Source: Phaseolus vulgaris
Taxonomy: Eukaryota; Streptophyta; Magnoliopsida; Fabales; Fabaceae
Assembly: GCF_000499845.2 (NCBI RefSeq)
Contig: NC_023758.2
Coordinates: forward strand, 24,339,520 to 24,403,519
Reading direction: 5' to 3'
DNA length: 64,000 bases
The number at the start of each line of letters is the position of its first letter. Positions within the stretch are counted from its first letter, which is position 1. The notes beneath the pieces were generated by a model that saw only the letters and a list, made by a program, of their open reading frames with translations, was not told where the DNA came from and searched no databases. The translations under genes were made by a program, and so were the position numbers. This document shows, in pieces, positions 33,361-44,016 of the stretch.

Positions 33361-35225
33361 GAACCCTTCTCCTTCTGTCAACTACAAAACCCTATACAAA
33401 TGGGCTCCTGATGAACTTTTAGCCGAAACTTCCCAAATGAAAACCTTCAAAGACATTGACACGTAGAAGCAGTGCAAATCTCACGACAAGTTCCATGTCT
33501 TCGGGAAGGAACTCGACGTGTACCTAAAGGTTCTGCCTTGTCGGGAAGGTGTTCCCGTGTGTGTTGACGATCGCACGGATCCTGAAGAACCCTTCTTTTT
33601 CATGTACACCACCGTTTTCAAGCGGCTCAGACTCCGCCTTCCCTTCTCGCAGTTCGAGCGCACTCTCCTTACAGAGGTCAACGTGGCCCCTGCCCAGCTG
33701 CATACTAACAGCTAGGCCTTTGTACGGACCTTTGTGATCCTGTGCCACCATCTTGGCCACCGTCCCTCCGTGGACGTCTTCCTCTACTTCTTTGAGGCAA
33801 AGAATCCTGGGAAGAAGCTATGGTTGAGCTTCAACGGAGTAGCGGAGAGAGTCCTCCTGACTCTCTTCCAGCAGTCTTATAAGGGCTTCAAGAAGAAATT
33901 CTTGAAGATATGCTGCAGCATCCACGACCCCACCTTGCTAGATGGTTTTCCGCTTTACTGGGTGAAGAAACCGGGAGTCAAGAAACCTAGAAGCCTTGAG
34001 GACTTGACCCCTCCTGATCGTGAGATGTGCCAACTCCTTTCGAGCTTGGGAGTAGTGTTTGACACTGCTGAACTGATTAAGCTCGAGTTTTGTGCCAAGG
34101 CTCTCAAGAGCTATATTGGTACCCCCTATTTTCTTTGCTTTCGCTTATCCTGTATGCACTTATCTTTGCTTGTGTGTTTACTGACACTATGCCTCTTGTG
34201 TAGAGATGGTTCTTAACGCAGAGAAGAGGAACAAGCTGGCTGAGCTGGTTGCCCGTCGCAAGGATGCTTTGGCCGATGCGGGCACCTCAACCCCTGCGGG
34301 CCCTCCTCCTGCTACTTCTGCTCCAACCTCACCTGTACCAGCCCCCATTGACAATAGGCAGAAGGGGGTGGTGGTGGCCACTGCCTCCGAAGACGAGGAC
34401 ACCTGCACGGGCCTCGTCTTTAAGAGACAAAGGGTGGTCAATGTCGTGGCGCCATCACACTCTGCCTCTGATGGCCATGCTCCATCCTTCAAGGACAACC
34501 CTCCCAGTGCCTCCTCCCCACGCGACTTGATTATGCACGAAGGCAAAGGGGAGAGTGCTCCCGAAGGTGACCAAGTGTTGCCCGTGGTCGAGCTCCCAGC
34601 CTTCGTCTAGCAAGCCCTTAAGTGCTTTCAGAATATAGGGGCATTCTAGAGCTTGAGTGAGGACTCCCTACAGGATCGTGTGGCTCAGAGCCTTGGGGAG
34701 TTCCTTATCGCGTCCAACCTCTCCACGAGTAAGGCGCAAGACTCGCAGGCTGAGATGGCGAAGCTGAGGGAAGAATTAGCTCTCCACGCCAAGACCTTCT
34801 CCAAGCACGAGATTGCTTTGTATCAGGAGTTGGTGAGTCTTCGGCAATCCGAGAAGGAAACCAAGAAGCTTCTCTTCGAGAAGTCTCAAAAGGCCCTCCA
34901 ATCCGAGTCGAAGATCCTACCTCTCCGCAACGAAGTGATTGATCTAAAGGAGAAGGTCGAGGAGGCGCAGGCCAAGATGGCCAAACTGGAGGAAAGGGCC
35001 ACTCAACGAGAGGTCCAGCTTGGTCAACTAGAGGGGGAGTTGGACCAGAAGGTCGAGCTCTTCAAGCAGACGGAAGAAGAGCCCACCAAAGATGTCGCCG
35101 ATGCTTATGGCGCTGGGTTTGAAGATGCCATGGCTCAGGTTGCCTGCGTGCATCCTGAGATGGATCTTTCTCCATTCGTGGTAACGAAGGTGGTCGTTGA
35201 TGGGCAACTCGTAGCCAGGGAGTAG
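33361..35225 (+). pseudogene. Antisense extra ORF (aORF) of Gy3, with one internal intron
   Basis: Homologue of the Gy2 antisense gene. The conserved frame is readable from about 33361 (NPSPSVNYKTLYKWAPDELL), but no start ATG is clear. The core has EEPFFFMYTTVFKRLRLRLP, FYFFEAKNPGKKLWLSFNGV and GFKKKFLKICC. An intron of 85 bp at 34119-34203 (ATTG/GTACCCC ... CTTGTGTAG/AGATGG) joins the frame exactly: one G before the intron plus AG after it form a Glu codon, followed by MVLNAEKRNKL. The C-terminal half is Pro/Ala-rich and then a long coiled coil (about 34653-35225). Stops at about 33464, 33713 (Trp expected) and 34610 disable it. Function unknown. Confidence 0.78.
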
Positions 35226-35553
35226 CCTCTTCAGCATTGTAATTTAACATTCTGACGAACACTTTGTAATTTGTACATATTTTTTTTATGGAATCCGTCT
35301 TTCTTTAATTTGCTTTCTTGTCTTGGTTGTTGTTCCGCCGCGTCTTGCACTAACTTTGCTAACAACGCCTTCGACGCATACTCATACCTTAGGTAGCACA
35401 CTTCTTCCCACCTACTTTACCTCCTTGCGACCTTCATGGTCTTGAGGCATCGGTGATGTGTGTACAACCCTTAGCTGGTCTTACCTTCGTTGCACGGAGA
35501 TAAGGAAAACCTTTCACTTGTTGTTTCTGACCTTCTACTCGTAAGATAAAAGG
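35226..35553. other. 3' flank of the Gy3 antisense gene
   Basis: Non-coding. It contains a T-rich stretch and TTTTTTATGGAATC near 35280, similar in kind to the flank of the Gy2 antisense gene, and probably includes the polyadenylation region of that gene. Confidence 0.45.
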
Positions 35554-36236
35554 AAAGGTCTCCTTATTGATCTCGTCCCTACCCTCTTCAGGTCGAAGGA
35601 CATGCCTTGCTAGTGATACCAGTGAACCATGCTGCTCTCGACCTTGACTTACAAGCAAGGGAGAAGCGCACCTTTCTGACCTTGACCTTGCTCCAAGAGG
35701 GCAAGAGTGGGCTCAACTGTTGAACAGTGTTGTTTCGACCTTGGTGTTTTTACTAAAGAGGGAGGCATTTTCTGCGAACCATCCTATCCCGATCTCGAGA
35801 TTTCTAACCCAAGTGAAAAGCTCGTGACTGACCTTTTCTTTGCCTCTTAGGGCAGGGGAGGATTTAACTGGTGAACCATATTGTTCGACCTTGGCGTTCT
35901 CACTCAAAGGGGGAAGGTGTTCTCTACGAACCACCCTACTCCCATCTTGAGACCTCTAACCCAAGGGAACGGTCTGTAACTGACCTCGTCCTTGCCTCTT
36001 AGGGCAAGGGAGGATTTAACTGGTGAACCATATTGTTCGACCTTGGCGTTCTCACTCAAAGGGGGGAGGTGTTCTCTACGAACCACCCTACTCCCATCTT
36101 GAGACCTCTAACCCAAGGGAACGGTTCGTAACTGACCTCGTCCTTGCCTCTTAGGGCAAGGGAGGATTTAACTGGCGAACCATACTGTTCGACCTTGGCG
36201 TTCTCACACAAAGGGGGGAGGTGTTCTCTGCAAAAC
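35554..36236. repeat. Tandem array, 152-bp unit, about 3.5 clear copies plus a degenerate one
   Basis: GAGGATTTAACTGG occurs at 35858, 36010 and 36162, spacing 152 bp each time. The diverged GAGTGGGCTCAACTG is at 35706. A still more diverged copy precedes it from about 35554. The last two units are almost identical. The array lies between the antisense gene and the pol stop codon. Confidence 0.88.
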
Positions 36237-36254
36237 TGTGTACAATGCAATAAT

Positions 36255-37651
36255 TCAACTGAAATAAAATTTAAGGTTAGTTGCGTTCCAAATACGAGGG
36301 ATCGCTCCACCTTCTAATGTCTCGAGCCTGTATTCCCAAGGGCATCTTTCACTCTGAAAGGACCAGTCCACTTAGGGGACAACTTGTTCTCTAGCTAGTA
36401 TGGGTGGGCCTTCCGCATCACCAGGTCGGCGACCTGAAACTACTGAGGTCTCAGCTTGAAACTGTACTTGTACTTGTACTGGTCCACGAGGACGCGATGC
36501 ACCCTCCTTCCTGTTGTCACTACCGAAATCACCATCGGGTCATTGTCATGTGTTACGACATCCCGACGGTTGGCCTTGGTGAAGACGAGGTCGACATCGG
36601 GAGTATGATCTGCCTCCTGTACCTCTATTGTCGTCACCTCTCGTGCGTACTTCTTCCGTTGGGATGCGGTGCATCCTCCTCCTGAGAACCCTCCGGAGAT
36701 GGTGTTGATCTCACCATGAATGGGCATCTCGTGCCCCTGATCTATTCTTATGGCTACTAACGCCTGGTCCTCCTGCGACTTTAGGAGGTAGTCATTCAAA
36801 AAGTCGTTTTTCACTAGCTCGTCCAACTGGTGCCCCAATGACAAGCAGTTGCGTATGGGGTGGCCATATGCTTGGTGGAACTCGCACCAAGCGTTCTTGT
36901 TGGGCCCCAACTTTTTGACGGTCTTTGGGGGCACCTTCAGCCTTGCCGCGATGTTGGGAATAGCGATCAACTCCTTGAGCTCTAAATGAAAATTGTGCTT
37001 GAGGGGCAGGTCTCCCCGTGTGCGTGCTCTAGTCTAGGGCTTCTCGTAAGGTTGCTGCTTTCCCGAGCCTTTCTTTTGTGTTGTCGCCTCGTGCACCCTC
37101 ATGGGTTGAGGTCGACCTGTTGCTCAAGGTCGGACAGGACCGACGAAGCCATGTTTCTCTGTGACTTGATCTTCCGCGGTGATGTGCACCATAGCCCAAC
37201 GTCTGATCTCGCAGAACGTCTTCGGGTAACATCTAAGCAGCGATTCACTGAAAGTTCCTGGTAGCATTCCTTTGGTGAAGGCGTGCACCGTCATGGCCTC
37301 ATCTGTGGGTTTTAGCCTTACCACCTGGACTCCAAACCTGTTCAAGAACTCTTTCAAGGACTTTCCCTGGTACTGCTTTATGTCAAAGACATCGTTTGAA
37401 ATTAGAGATGGAGCCCTGTTGATAAGGTACCGCTCTTTAAACAGCGTTGCGAATTGGTCGAAGGTAGTAATGTGTCCGTCAAGGAGATTGACGAACCATT
37501 CCAGCGTCGTGTCTGCCAACGTGCTCATCAATAACATGCAGTACACATGAGTTATTGCATGGTGACGTTGTCCCCTCCAGAGGGCACAACACCAGGGGGC
37601 GCAGCAAATCCCTGCCTTGTACTCCTCATATTGTTGGTAAACTCTTAACAC
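36255..37651 (-). pseudogene. Gy3 gag, truncated protease, fused to integrase tail
   Basis: Gag core: TLEWFVNLLDGHITTF, FDIKQYQGKSLKEFLNRFG and FSESLLRCYPKTFCEIRR. The N-terminal coiled coil seen in Gy1 is missing, and frameshifts lie near 37000-37120. The knuckle region is WCEFHQAYGHPIRNC. The protease begins (HRVLVDQ, about 36475-36495) but breaks off at the Asp-Gln. A short ACAAGT-type triplication follows, then the integrase tail: VADLVMRKAHPY, LENKLSPKWTGPFRV (GPY/F module) and WNATNLKFYFS, with the stop at 36257-36255. All of RT and RNase H are deleted. Confidence 0.82.
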
Positions 37652-37681
37652 GATTGCAACTGGGACCTTGTTTTATCGGGC

Positions 37682-37699
37682 CCCACGGTGGGTGCCAAA
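37682..37699 (-). other. Gy3 primer-binding site
   Basis: Minus strand TTTGGCACCCACCGTGGGG directly after the 5' LTR. It differs from the Gy1 site by one base (GCACCC for GCGCCC). Confidence 0.75.
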
Positions 37700-38431
37700 T
37701 GTTCTCGTCGGTTGACTCGCTCGGCAGTCCCTAGCCCGCCTATCTCCGCCTGAGAATCGAACTTCCTTGGTTGAAGAGTCTCCCACCTGCAAAGACAAAG
37801 GGCGCCTTGACGGTCGTTTGCACTCCAACGCTCAAGTCAGTACTAGGGCAAAGAAATAATAAGTGTATCAAGTAGTTTCAATCTCAGAAACGGTGTACCT
37901 TGTTAGGGTTCTTAGCACCCTTTATATAGGTTGTAACTAGGGTTTACTTATGTTTTGTTACCCATGTCTAGGGTTCCTTGGAGAATGTCCCTGCGTCGCT
38001 ATTACGCAATCTTAGCATAATCTGGCACATAAGACTTCCCTTAACTGGAGTACAATGACTAACAGAATGGTCGTCTGGGTACCAACTTGTGCACTAAATA
38101 TCTGGGTCCATATGTTTTGTGGGTGCCCTAAGTATTCACGTACCATGAATGCAGCTTCCCTTGGAAACCCTAACCCTAACGGGCCTTAGCGCCTCCAAGG
38201 ACTATTTACTCGTGTTGCGCCTGAATGCACTATACACACCACCTGCATGGATCCCTCGTGTCTTAGGGCTTCCTCTCATATTTGATGTTTTAACTGGTAA
38301 CTAGTATAATTCTGGGGCCCACCTTATGTGGCCCAATATAGTTGTTCAAACCACCGACGTCCGATCTCTCCCTCTGTTGGTGAGGTTCGATGTCGATCCC
38401 CGACATCGATGTCCGAGGACTGGTCGGTACA
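37700..38431 (-). repeat. Gy3 5' LTR
   Basis: TGTTCTCGTCGG at 37700 to GGTCGGTACA at 38431, 732 bp, the partner of 32072-32802. Confidence 0.92.
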
Positions 38432-38651
38432 AATATAAATGAAAAGACATAAATTATCTAAGTACACCTACTGATATATTGTGAAAAACATAGCCAATAT
38501 AATGTTTATATATGGTAAATTCATGCAATATGGTAAATTTACAAGTGTCATGCAATATGGTAAATTTACACAAATGTCATGCAATTTACATAGCCAACAT
38601 AATAGTTAACCATGAATTTGGTGTCTTAAAAAGTTTAGTAATAAAATATAA

Positions 38652-38706
<55 letters not shown>

Positions 38707-39438
38707 TAAAGAAGAAAACACTAATTTACCATGTCATGGTTTTGTAGTAATAAATTTTAAGACACCAAATAAATATTAATATTCAAGATGCCTTTCATTT
38801 TTCCTGTCATTTAAAAGAAGTAAAGTATTTGTTCTATGCTTATCTTTTATTTGCAATATTTAGTCTCCAAGTTTGTCTTTCTCGTTCTAGTGTTAATCTT
38901 TTATCACTTATATTTTCCATTTTGCTATATAATCTAAACAAAAAATAAAGGAAAAATTATTTAAAAAATTCTAAAATATAAATATGATTAATGAAACTTG
39001 TAAAGTAAAAGTTTAAAAAAAAAGATGCAAAACAATTATAGTGTATAGTATTTGCTCTTATACCCTCCTTCAACATTACATTTTTAATTTTATAACTTTC
39101 ATTCTTATTGATAACATGAACCAAAGTCTCAGAATGGAGATCTTGAACCAAAAGCTTTGTCTTCTAACCTTTTCCGTTCTTTTCAATGGACACGTTATGA
39201 GTACAAAATAATAATAACTGCTTAACACAAAAGCGGAAAAATATATAATATTCACTTGGTTCTGAGCATCTACCTACAATTATTGGCCATACCATCACTA
39301 CCCATAATAAACCCTAAACCCTAAACATCTACTCACAAACTTCAATTACAATTTCATAAGACAAAGGTCAAATTAGGGTTCAAGAAAGATTAATCAAAAC
39401 ATAGAAAGAGAAAGAGAAGTGAGAATGAAAGTGGAAAG
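38432..39438. other. Intergenic DNA with long (TA)n and a telomere-like box
   Basis: No gene seen. A (TA)n microsatellite of about 49 bp lies at 38656-38704. Three copies of a CATGCAATATGGTAAATTTACA-like phrase (at most 20 bp shared) lie at about 38521-38590. Two telomere-type units, AAACCCTAAACCCTAAAC, are at 39309-39326. Bases 39434-39438 (GAAAG) are the left Co3 target duplication. Confidence 0.7.
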
Positions 39439-39589
39439 TGTTAGAATATATGGCTTTAAACTAGAGGGGGGTGAATTGTTTAAAGAGAGTTTTCGAAAAC
39501 TTTTCAGCCTTGAATGAAATTACTTTAAGAAAACCTTAATTAAGAAATCAGTTTTTCAAAACATAAAGCAAAAGGCACAACACTAGTAA

Positions 39590-39626
39590 AAACAATCGGT
39601 TGTTTTACCGAAACAATCGGTTGTTT
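39590..39626. repeat. Paired 16-bp dyad, 21-bp spacing (Co3 3' LTR)
   Basis: AAACAATCGGTTGTTT at 39590-39605 and again, identical, at 39611-39626. The equivalent pair of the 5' LTR is at 45331 and 45352. Confidence 0.92.
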
Positions 39627-40255
39627 ATACCAGTTAACAAATATCAAAACTTAATTTAAAGAGTTAGGGATAGAGAGAATGCACACAGATGTTTATACTG
39701 GTTCACTCCAAATCCAGAGCTACATTCAGTCTTCTCAGAAACCCTCTGAGGAAATCCACTAAGCAATCACAACTTGATCACTTACACCACAACCAAGAAA
39801 GTGACCTTGAACACCTCAAGACACACACTCTTCTTGGCCAACACATCAACACTAAGATTGTTGATCTTGATCCCCTCAAGAACACACAGCCAATCTCAGC
39901 AAACACAGAAACGAAACTTGTTCAGCAGAGTACAAGGATTACACTTGTTACAGAAGATAATCTGAAATCAATACAAGCAGAATCCTATTCCACACACTTT
40001 GATCAATCACAAACTCTAAGCAATCTCAGCTCTTTGAAAAACTCAAAAACTCTTTTCAAAATCTTGTAAAGATTGATTGATTCTCAAATCTGTTTCTCTG
40101 AATTTATTCAAAGATGTTTTTTTTTTATCAAATCTTAACAATCTTAAATTGCATTAAAAGATTGGTCAAAGCTTTTAATGACTGGAGCGTAATCAGTTAA
40201 ATCATTTAAAGCTCAGTCAAAAGATAAAATAGTTTTTTTGTTATGGTCCCAAAAC

Positions 40256-40392
40256 AAACAATCGGTTGTTTCCTCGAATCAATCGGTTGTTTTGGTTTTA
40301 ACAGTTCAACCATTTGAAAAACAATTTTCAATCTTTTCTCAAAACATCTAAGTATAAACAATCGGTTGTTTCGACAAAACAATTGGTTGTTT
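40256..40392. repeat. Two paired dyads (Co3 3' LTR)
   Basis: First pair at 40256 (AAACAATCGGTTGTTT) and 40277 (AATCAATCGGTTGTTT). Second pair at 40356 (AAACAATCGGTTGTTT) and 40377 (AAACAATTGGTTGTTT). Each pair is spaced 21 bp and the pairs start 100 bp apart. The 5' LTR has the same at 45997/46018 and 46097/46118. Confidence 0.92.
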
Positions 40393-40591
40393 TAACTTAG
40401 TTTGAAAAACATTTTACTTTCAAAAAGATTGGGAATGCCTATGCTTTAGATTTAATCAAAAGGTGGATTACAACACTCAAACTACCCCATAACTAAACTA
40501 AGTCAGCACAGCAACAGCAAGCACAACAAAGGCTTCAACATCCTTCAAAGGGTTTGGATTCTTCAAAGCTTGAACACCACTTGGTTCAACA

Positions 40592-40606
40592 ATCTCCCCC
40601 TATTTG
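40592..40606 (-). other. Co3 polypurine tract
   Basis: Minus strand CAAATAGGGGGAGAT next to the LTR start TGTTGAACC. A second near-identical tract, CAAATAGGGGGAGAA, lies at 40867-40881, just after the end of pol. Confidence 0.88.
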
Positions 40607-40742
40607 ATGAAGACAAATCCCTGGTGCTTGTGTTTGAACTGATTGAATCTGAAGCAGTACCTGCAAAAATAGCATTTATACTATCCAATGCTTCTTACAG
40701 CAGCAGGTTAGATTTTTATATATTCAAAGCATAAAACATGAT

Positions 40743-40779
40743 AAACAATCGGTTGTTTACACGAAACAATCGGTTGTTT
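40743..40779. repeat. Paired 16-bp dyad, 21-bp spacing (Co3 3' untranslated region)
   Basis: AAACAATCGGTTGTTT at 40743 and 40764, identical copies, between the two polypurine-like tracts and outside the LTR and the coding region. Confidence 0.92.
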
Positions 40780-40917
40780 TTATCAGCAGCAGCAGAAAAC
40801 ACTTTTATATCAGAGATTTTTACAGATTATACAGTATCAGATAAAGATATACAAGAACCAATTAATTCTCCCCCTATTTGTCTTCACAAATAGACTTTAG
40901 CATGTATCAAAACAGAT

Positions 40918-42357
40918 TTAGGAGAGATTATTAAGATAAAGGTTACCTAACTCATTTCTTAAGAAGAAAAACCTCTCTTTTGATAAAAGTTTTGTGAAGA
41001 TGTCAGCTAACTGCAGTTTGGTCTCCACAAACTTCACTTCACAGTTCCCATTGTTTACATGATCCCTGATGAAATGATGCCTTATCTCAATATGTTTGGT
41101 CCTTGAGTGCTGAATCTGATTTTTGGTAAGATTGATGGCACTTGTGTTATCACACATCAAAGGAACCTTGCTAATTTGTAATCCAAAGTCTGCAAGTTGT
41201 TGTTTGAGCCACAGAATCTGTGCACAACAGCTTCCAGCAGCAATGTATTCAGCCTCAGCAGTAGAAAGAGCAACACATGCTTGCTTCTTGCTATGCCATG
41301 AGATTAGGCTTGAGCCAAGAAGGTGACAAATGTCACTTGTGCTCTTTCTATCTAGCTTGCAACCTGCAAAGTCAGAATCTGAATAACCAATTAAATGAAT
41401 TGGAGAGTGAGAAGGATACCATAATCCAACATATGATGTTCCTTTGAGATATTTCAGAATTCTTTTTGCAGCTTTGAAGTGTGACTCTTTAGGATTTGCT
41501 TGACATCTTGCACATAGACACACCGCAAACATGATGTCCGGCCTACTAGCTGTTAGATAAAGCAAAGAGCCAATCAATCCTCTATTTTTTGTTTGATCTA
41601 CACCCTTTCCAGCAGCATCCGCATCCATGTAACAACTTGATGGCATTGGAGTGCTTGCTTCTTTGCAACTCTCCATTTCAAATTTCTTGAGAATCTCCTT
41701 GCAATACTTTGATTGACTTAAAAAGATCCCATCCTTTGTTTGCTTAACCTGCAATCCAAGAAAGAAAGACAGTTCTCCCATCATAGACATTTCAAACTCA
41801 CCTTTCATTGCAGCCACAAATTCTTCACACAAACTATCTTGTGTAACACCAAAGATGATATCATTAACATAGATTTGCACAAGAATTATTTCTGCATTTG
41901 ACTTCTTGATGAAGAGAATCTTGTGTACCATTCCCCTTTCATATCCATGAGATAGCAGGAAGTTGCTAAGCCTCTCATACCACTGTCTTGGAGCTTGCTT
42001 CAGTCCATATAAAGCTTTCTTCAACTTGAAAACATGGTTGGGATACTTATGATCTTCAAAGCCCGGTGGTTGATCTACATAAACTTCCTCATTGATGTAG
42101 CCATTCAAGAAGGCACTTTTGTCATCCATTTGGAAGAGTTTGAAACCACTCATACACGCAAAAGCCAGCAGCAACCTCACAGCCGCCAATCTAGCAACAG
42201 GAGCAAAGGTTTCACCATAATCTATGTCCTCTTCTTGATTGTAGCCTTTGGCAACTAGCCTTGCTTTGTTCCTTGTGATCACACCATCCTCATCTAGCTT
42301 GTTCCTGAAAACCCATTTCAAACCAATAATATTCATTTCATTAGTTTTAGGGACAAG
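40918..42357 (-). pseudogene. Co3 reverse transcriptase and RNase H
   Basis: A single open frame of 472 residues after a stop at 42360-42358, where Trp is expected (the NEVW block). RT blocks: GYNQEEDIDYGETFAPVARL, ALYGLKQAPRQWYERL and LGLQVKQTKDGIFLSQSKYC. The active site reads YVNDIIFG instead of YVDDIIFG, so one catalytic Asp is lost; QMDDKSAFLNG keeps the first Asp. RNase H is complete: LIGYSDSDFAGC, ALSTAEAEYIAAGSC, RTKHIEIRHHFIRDH, with an ending that normally reads FTKPL here reading FTKLL. Confidence 0.92.
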
Positions 42358-42360
42358 AAA

Positions 42361-43410
42361 TCATACCTCATTCCTAGCAAACTGATTCAACTCTTCATGC
42401 ATAGCTTCAACCCACTTCTCATCCTTGAGAGCTTCCTCAATTGACTTTGGTTCAATTTGAGAGACAAAAGTTGTGTGCCTGCAGAAGTTTGAGATGGAGC
42501 TACGTGTGGAGACACCTTCCTTTATCTGCCCTATGATATTTTCCACTGACAGATCTCTAGGAATCCTCCACTCCTTGGGCAGCTCACTCTGTTGTAGAAT
42601 TTCATTCGGTTGTTTCTGCGAATCAACCGGTTGTTTTTTTGCACAGATTTCCAGCTTCTCCAAACTGATGCTCTGTTCATCTTCTTCAGCACTGGTCTTT
42701 GGGATTTGATTGATTCTGCGATCTACCTCATCAAAGACAACATGAACTGATTCTTCTACAGTCATCAACCTCTTGTTGTAGACTCTATATGCATGACTTG
42801 TGAGTGAATATCCTATGAAGATACCAAGGTCCGCTTTCTCATCAAACTTTCCCAAGTTTTCCTTTCCATTGTTGAGAACGAAACAGTTGCAGCCAAAGAC
42901 TTTGAGATGACTGATGTTAGGCTTCCTTCCATTGAAGAGTTCATATGGAGTTTTCTTCAAAATAGGCCTTATAAGCACCATATTCATCACATAACATGCG
43001 GTGCTCACTGCATCTGCCCAAAAGTACTTAGGAAGTGATGATTCACTAAGCATTGTCCTTGCTAGCTCTTCAAGAGACCTGTTCTTCCTCTCTACCACTC
43101 CATTCTGTTGTGGTGTTCTTGGAGCAGAGAAGTTGTGCAAAATTCCCATCTTCTCACAGAATTTGCTGAACTTCTCATTCTGAAATTCTCTTCCATGATC
43201 ACTTCTAATAGAACCTATGTTGCTGTTCTTTGTATTTTGCAACCTTCTTGCTAGCTTTTTGAATGCAGAAAAGGCATCACTCTTTGATTCCAAGAAAAGA
43301 GTCCAAGTGTACCTAGAATAGTCATCAACTATAACAAGAGCATAATAATTTCCACCAAGACTCATAGTTCTTGAGGGTCCAGAGAGATCCATGTGAAGAA
43401 GTTCAAGAGG
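42361..43410 (-). pseudogene. Co3 integrase core
   Basis: Open for 343 residues in the same frame as RT. The core shows LHMDLSGPSR (first Asp), IVDDYSRYTW, IRSDHGREF (second Asp; usual GG is GR) and NGVVERKN (Glu). The C-terminal part has LKVFGCNCFVLNNGKENLGKF and EESVHVVFDE. The linker towards RT carries a paired dyad at 42600-42636 that reads as the repeat KKQPVDSQKQPNE. A stop at about 43410 separates it from the upstream frame. Confidence 0.9.
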
Positions 43411-43995
43411 TTACAAAGATGAAACAACATTTTTAATTTTGAAAGAACTTTTCACTTGTTTCCCTTTTTGGCATGCTTCACAAATGTGATCCCTCTCAAA
43501 CTTGAGTTTTGGCAGCCCAATCACAAGATCCTTTGAAATTAGCTTGTTCAAGTGATTCATGTGAATATGAGCAATTCTTCTATGCCAAAGCCAAGATTCA
43601 TCTTGCTTGGATAGAATACATCCAATTGAACATGGTGAAGAGATATCTAGAAGATACACATTATTAATTCTCTTACCTACCAACATTACCTCTTTGGTGT
43701 TGGGTAGACAGATTTCACATGTCTTTGACTTGAACATCACTTGATATCCCTTGTCACATAGTTGGCTAATGCTCAGCAGATTATGCTTTAGGCCTTCTAC
43801 ATAAAGCACATCATGGATTACCAAGATGTCTTTGTCTCCTATGGATCCTCTCCCAAGAATCCTTCCTTTGTTGTTGTCTCCATAGGTGACATGACCCTCT
43901 TGCTTAAAGGGGATACTCAGGAACTTTGATTTGTCCCCTGTCATGTGCTTGGAGCATCCACTATCCAAGTACCACAGTTGCTTGCTCTCCTCCAA
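43411..43995 (-). pseudogene. Co3 protease and GAG-pre-integrase segment
   Basis: Active site WYLDSGCSKHMTGDKSKF, then VTYGDNNKGRILGRG, LLSISQLCDKGYQVMF, HHCC-type WLWHRRIAHIHMNHLNKL and CEACQKGKQVKSSF. Stops lie just upstream (about 44000-44015) and at the junction with integrase. Confidence 0.9.
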
Positions 43996-44016
43996 GATTT
44001 CCTACAAAAAGGATTT

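Larger units (their letters stand above)
32072..38431 (-). mobile_element. Gy3: complete but internally deleted Tat-like Ty3/gypsy element
   Basis: 6360 bp with LTRs of 731 and 732 bp and a perfect 5-bp target duplication AATAT (32067-32071 and 38432-38436). Minus-strand order: 5' LTR, primer site, gag, start of protease fused to the end of integrase, tandem array, antisense gene, polypurine tract, 3' LTR. RT, both RNase H domains and most of integrase are missing, so it could only have moved with enzymes from a relative. The LTRs differ at about 48 positions by eye, more than those of Co2 or Co3, so it is the older insertion. Confidence 0.93.
39439..40591 (-). repeat. Co3 3' LTR
   Basis: TGTTAGAATATATGG at 39439 to TTGGTTCAACA at 40591, 1153 bp. 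It contains three paired dyads (39590, 40256, 40356). Confidence 0.92.

Noticed and set aside
39689..40069. Plus-strand ORF of 126 codons, repeated at 45430
   Set aside because: It lies wholly inside the Co3 LTRs and exists twice for that reason; no known protein features.
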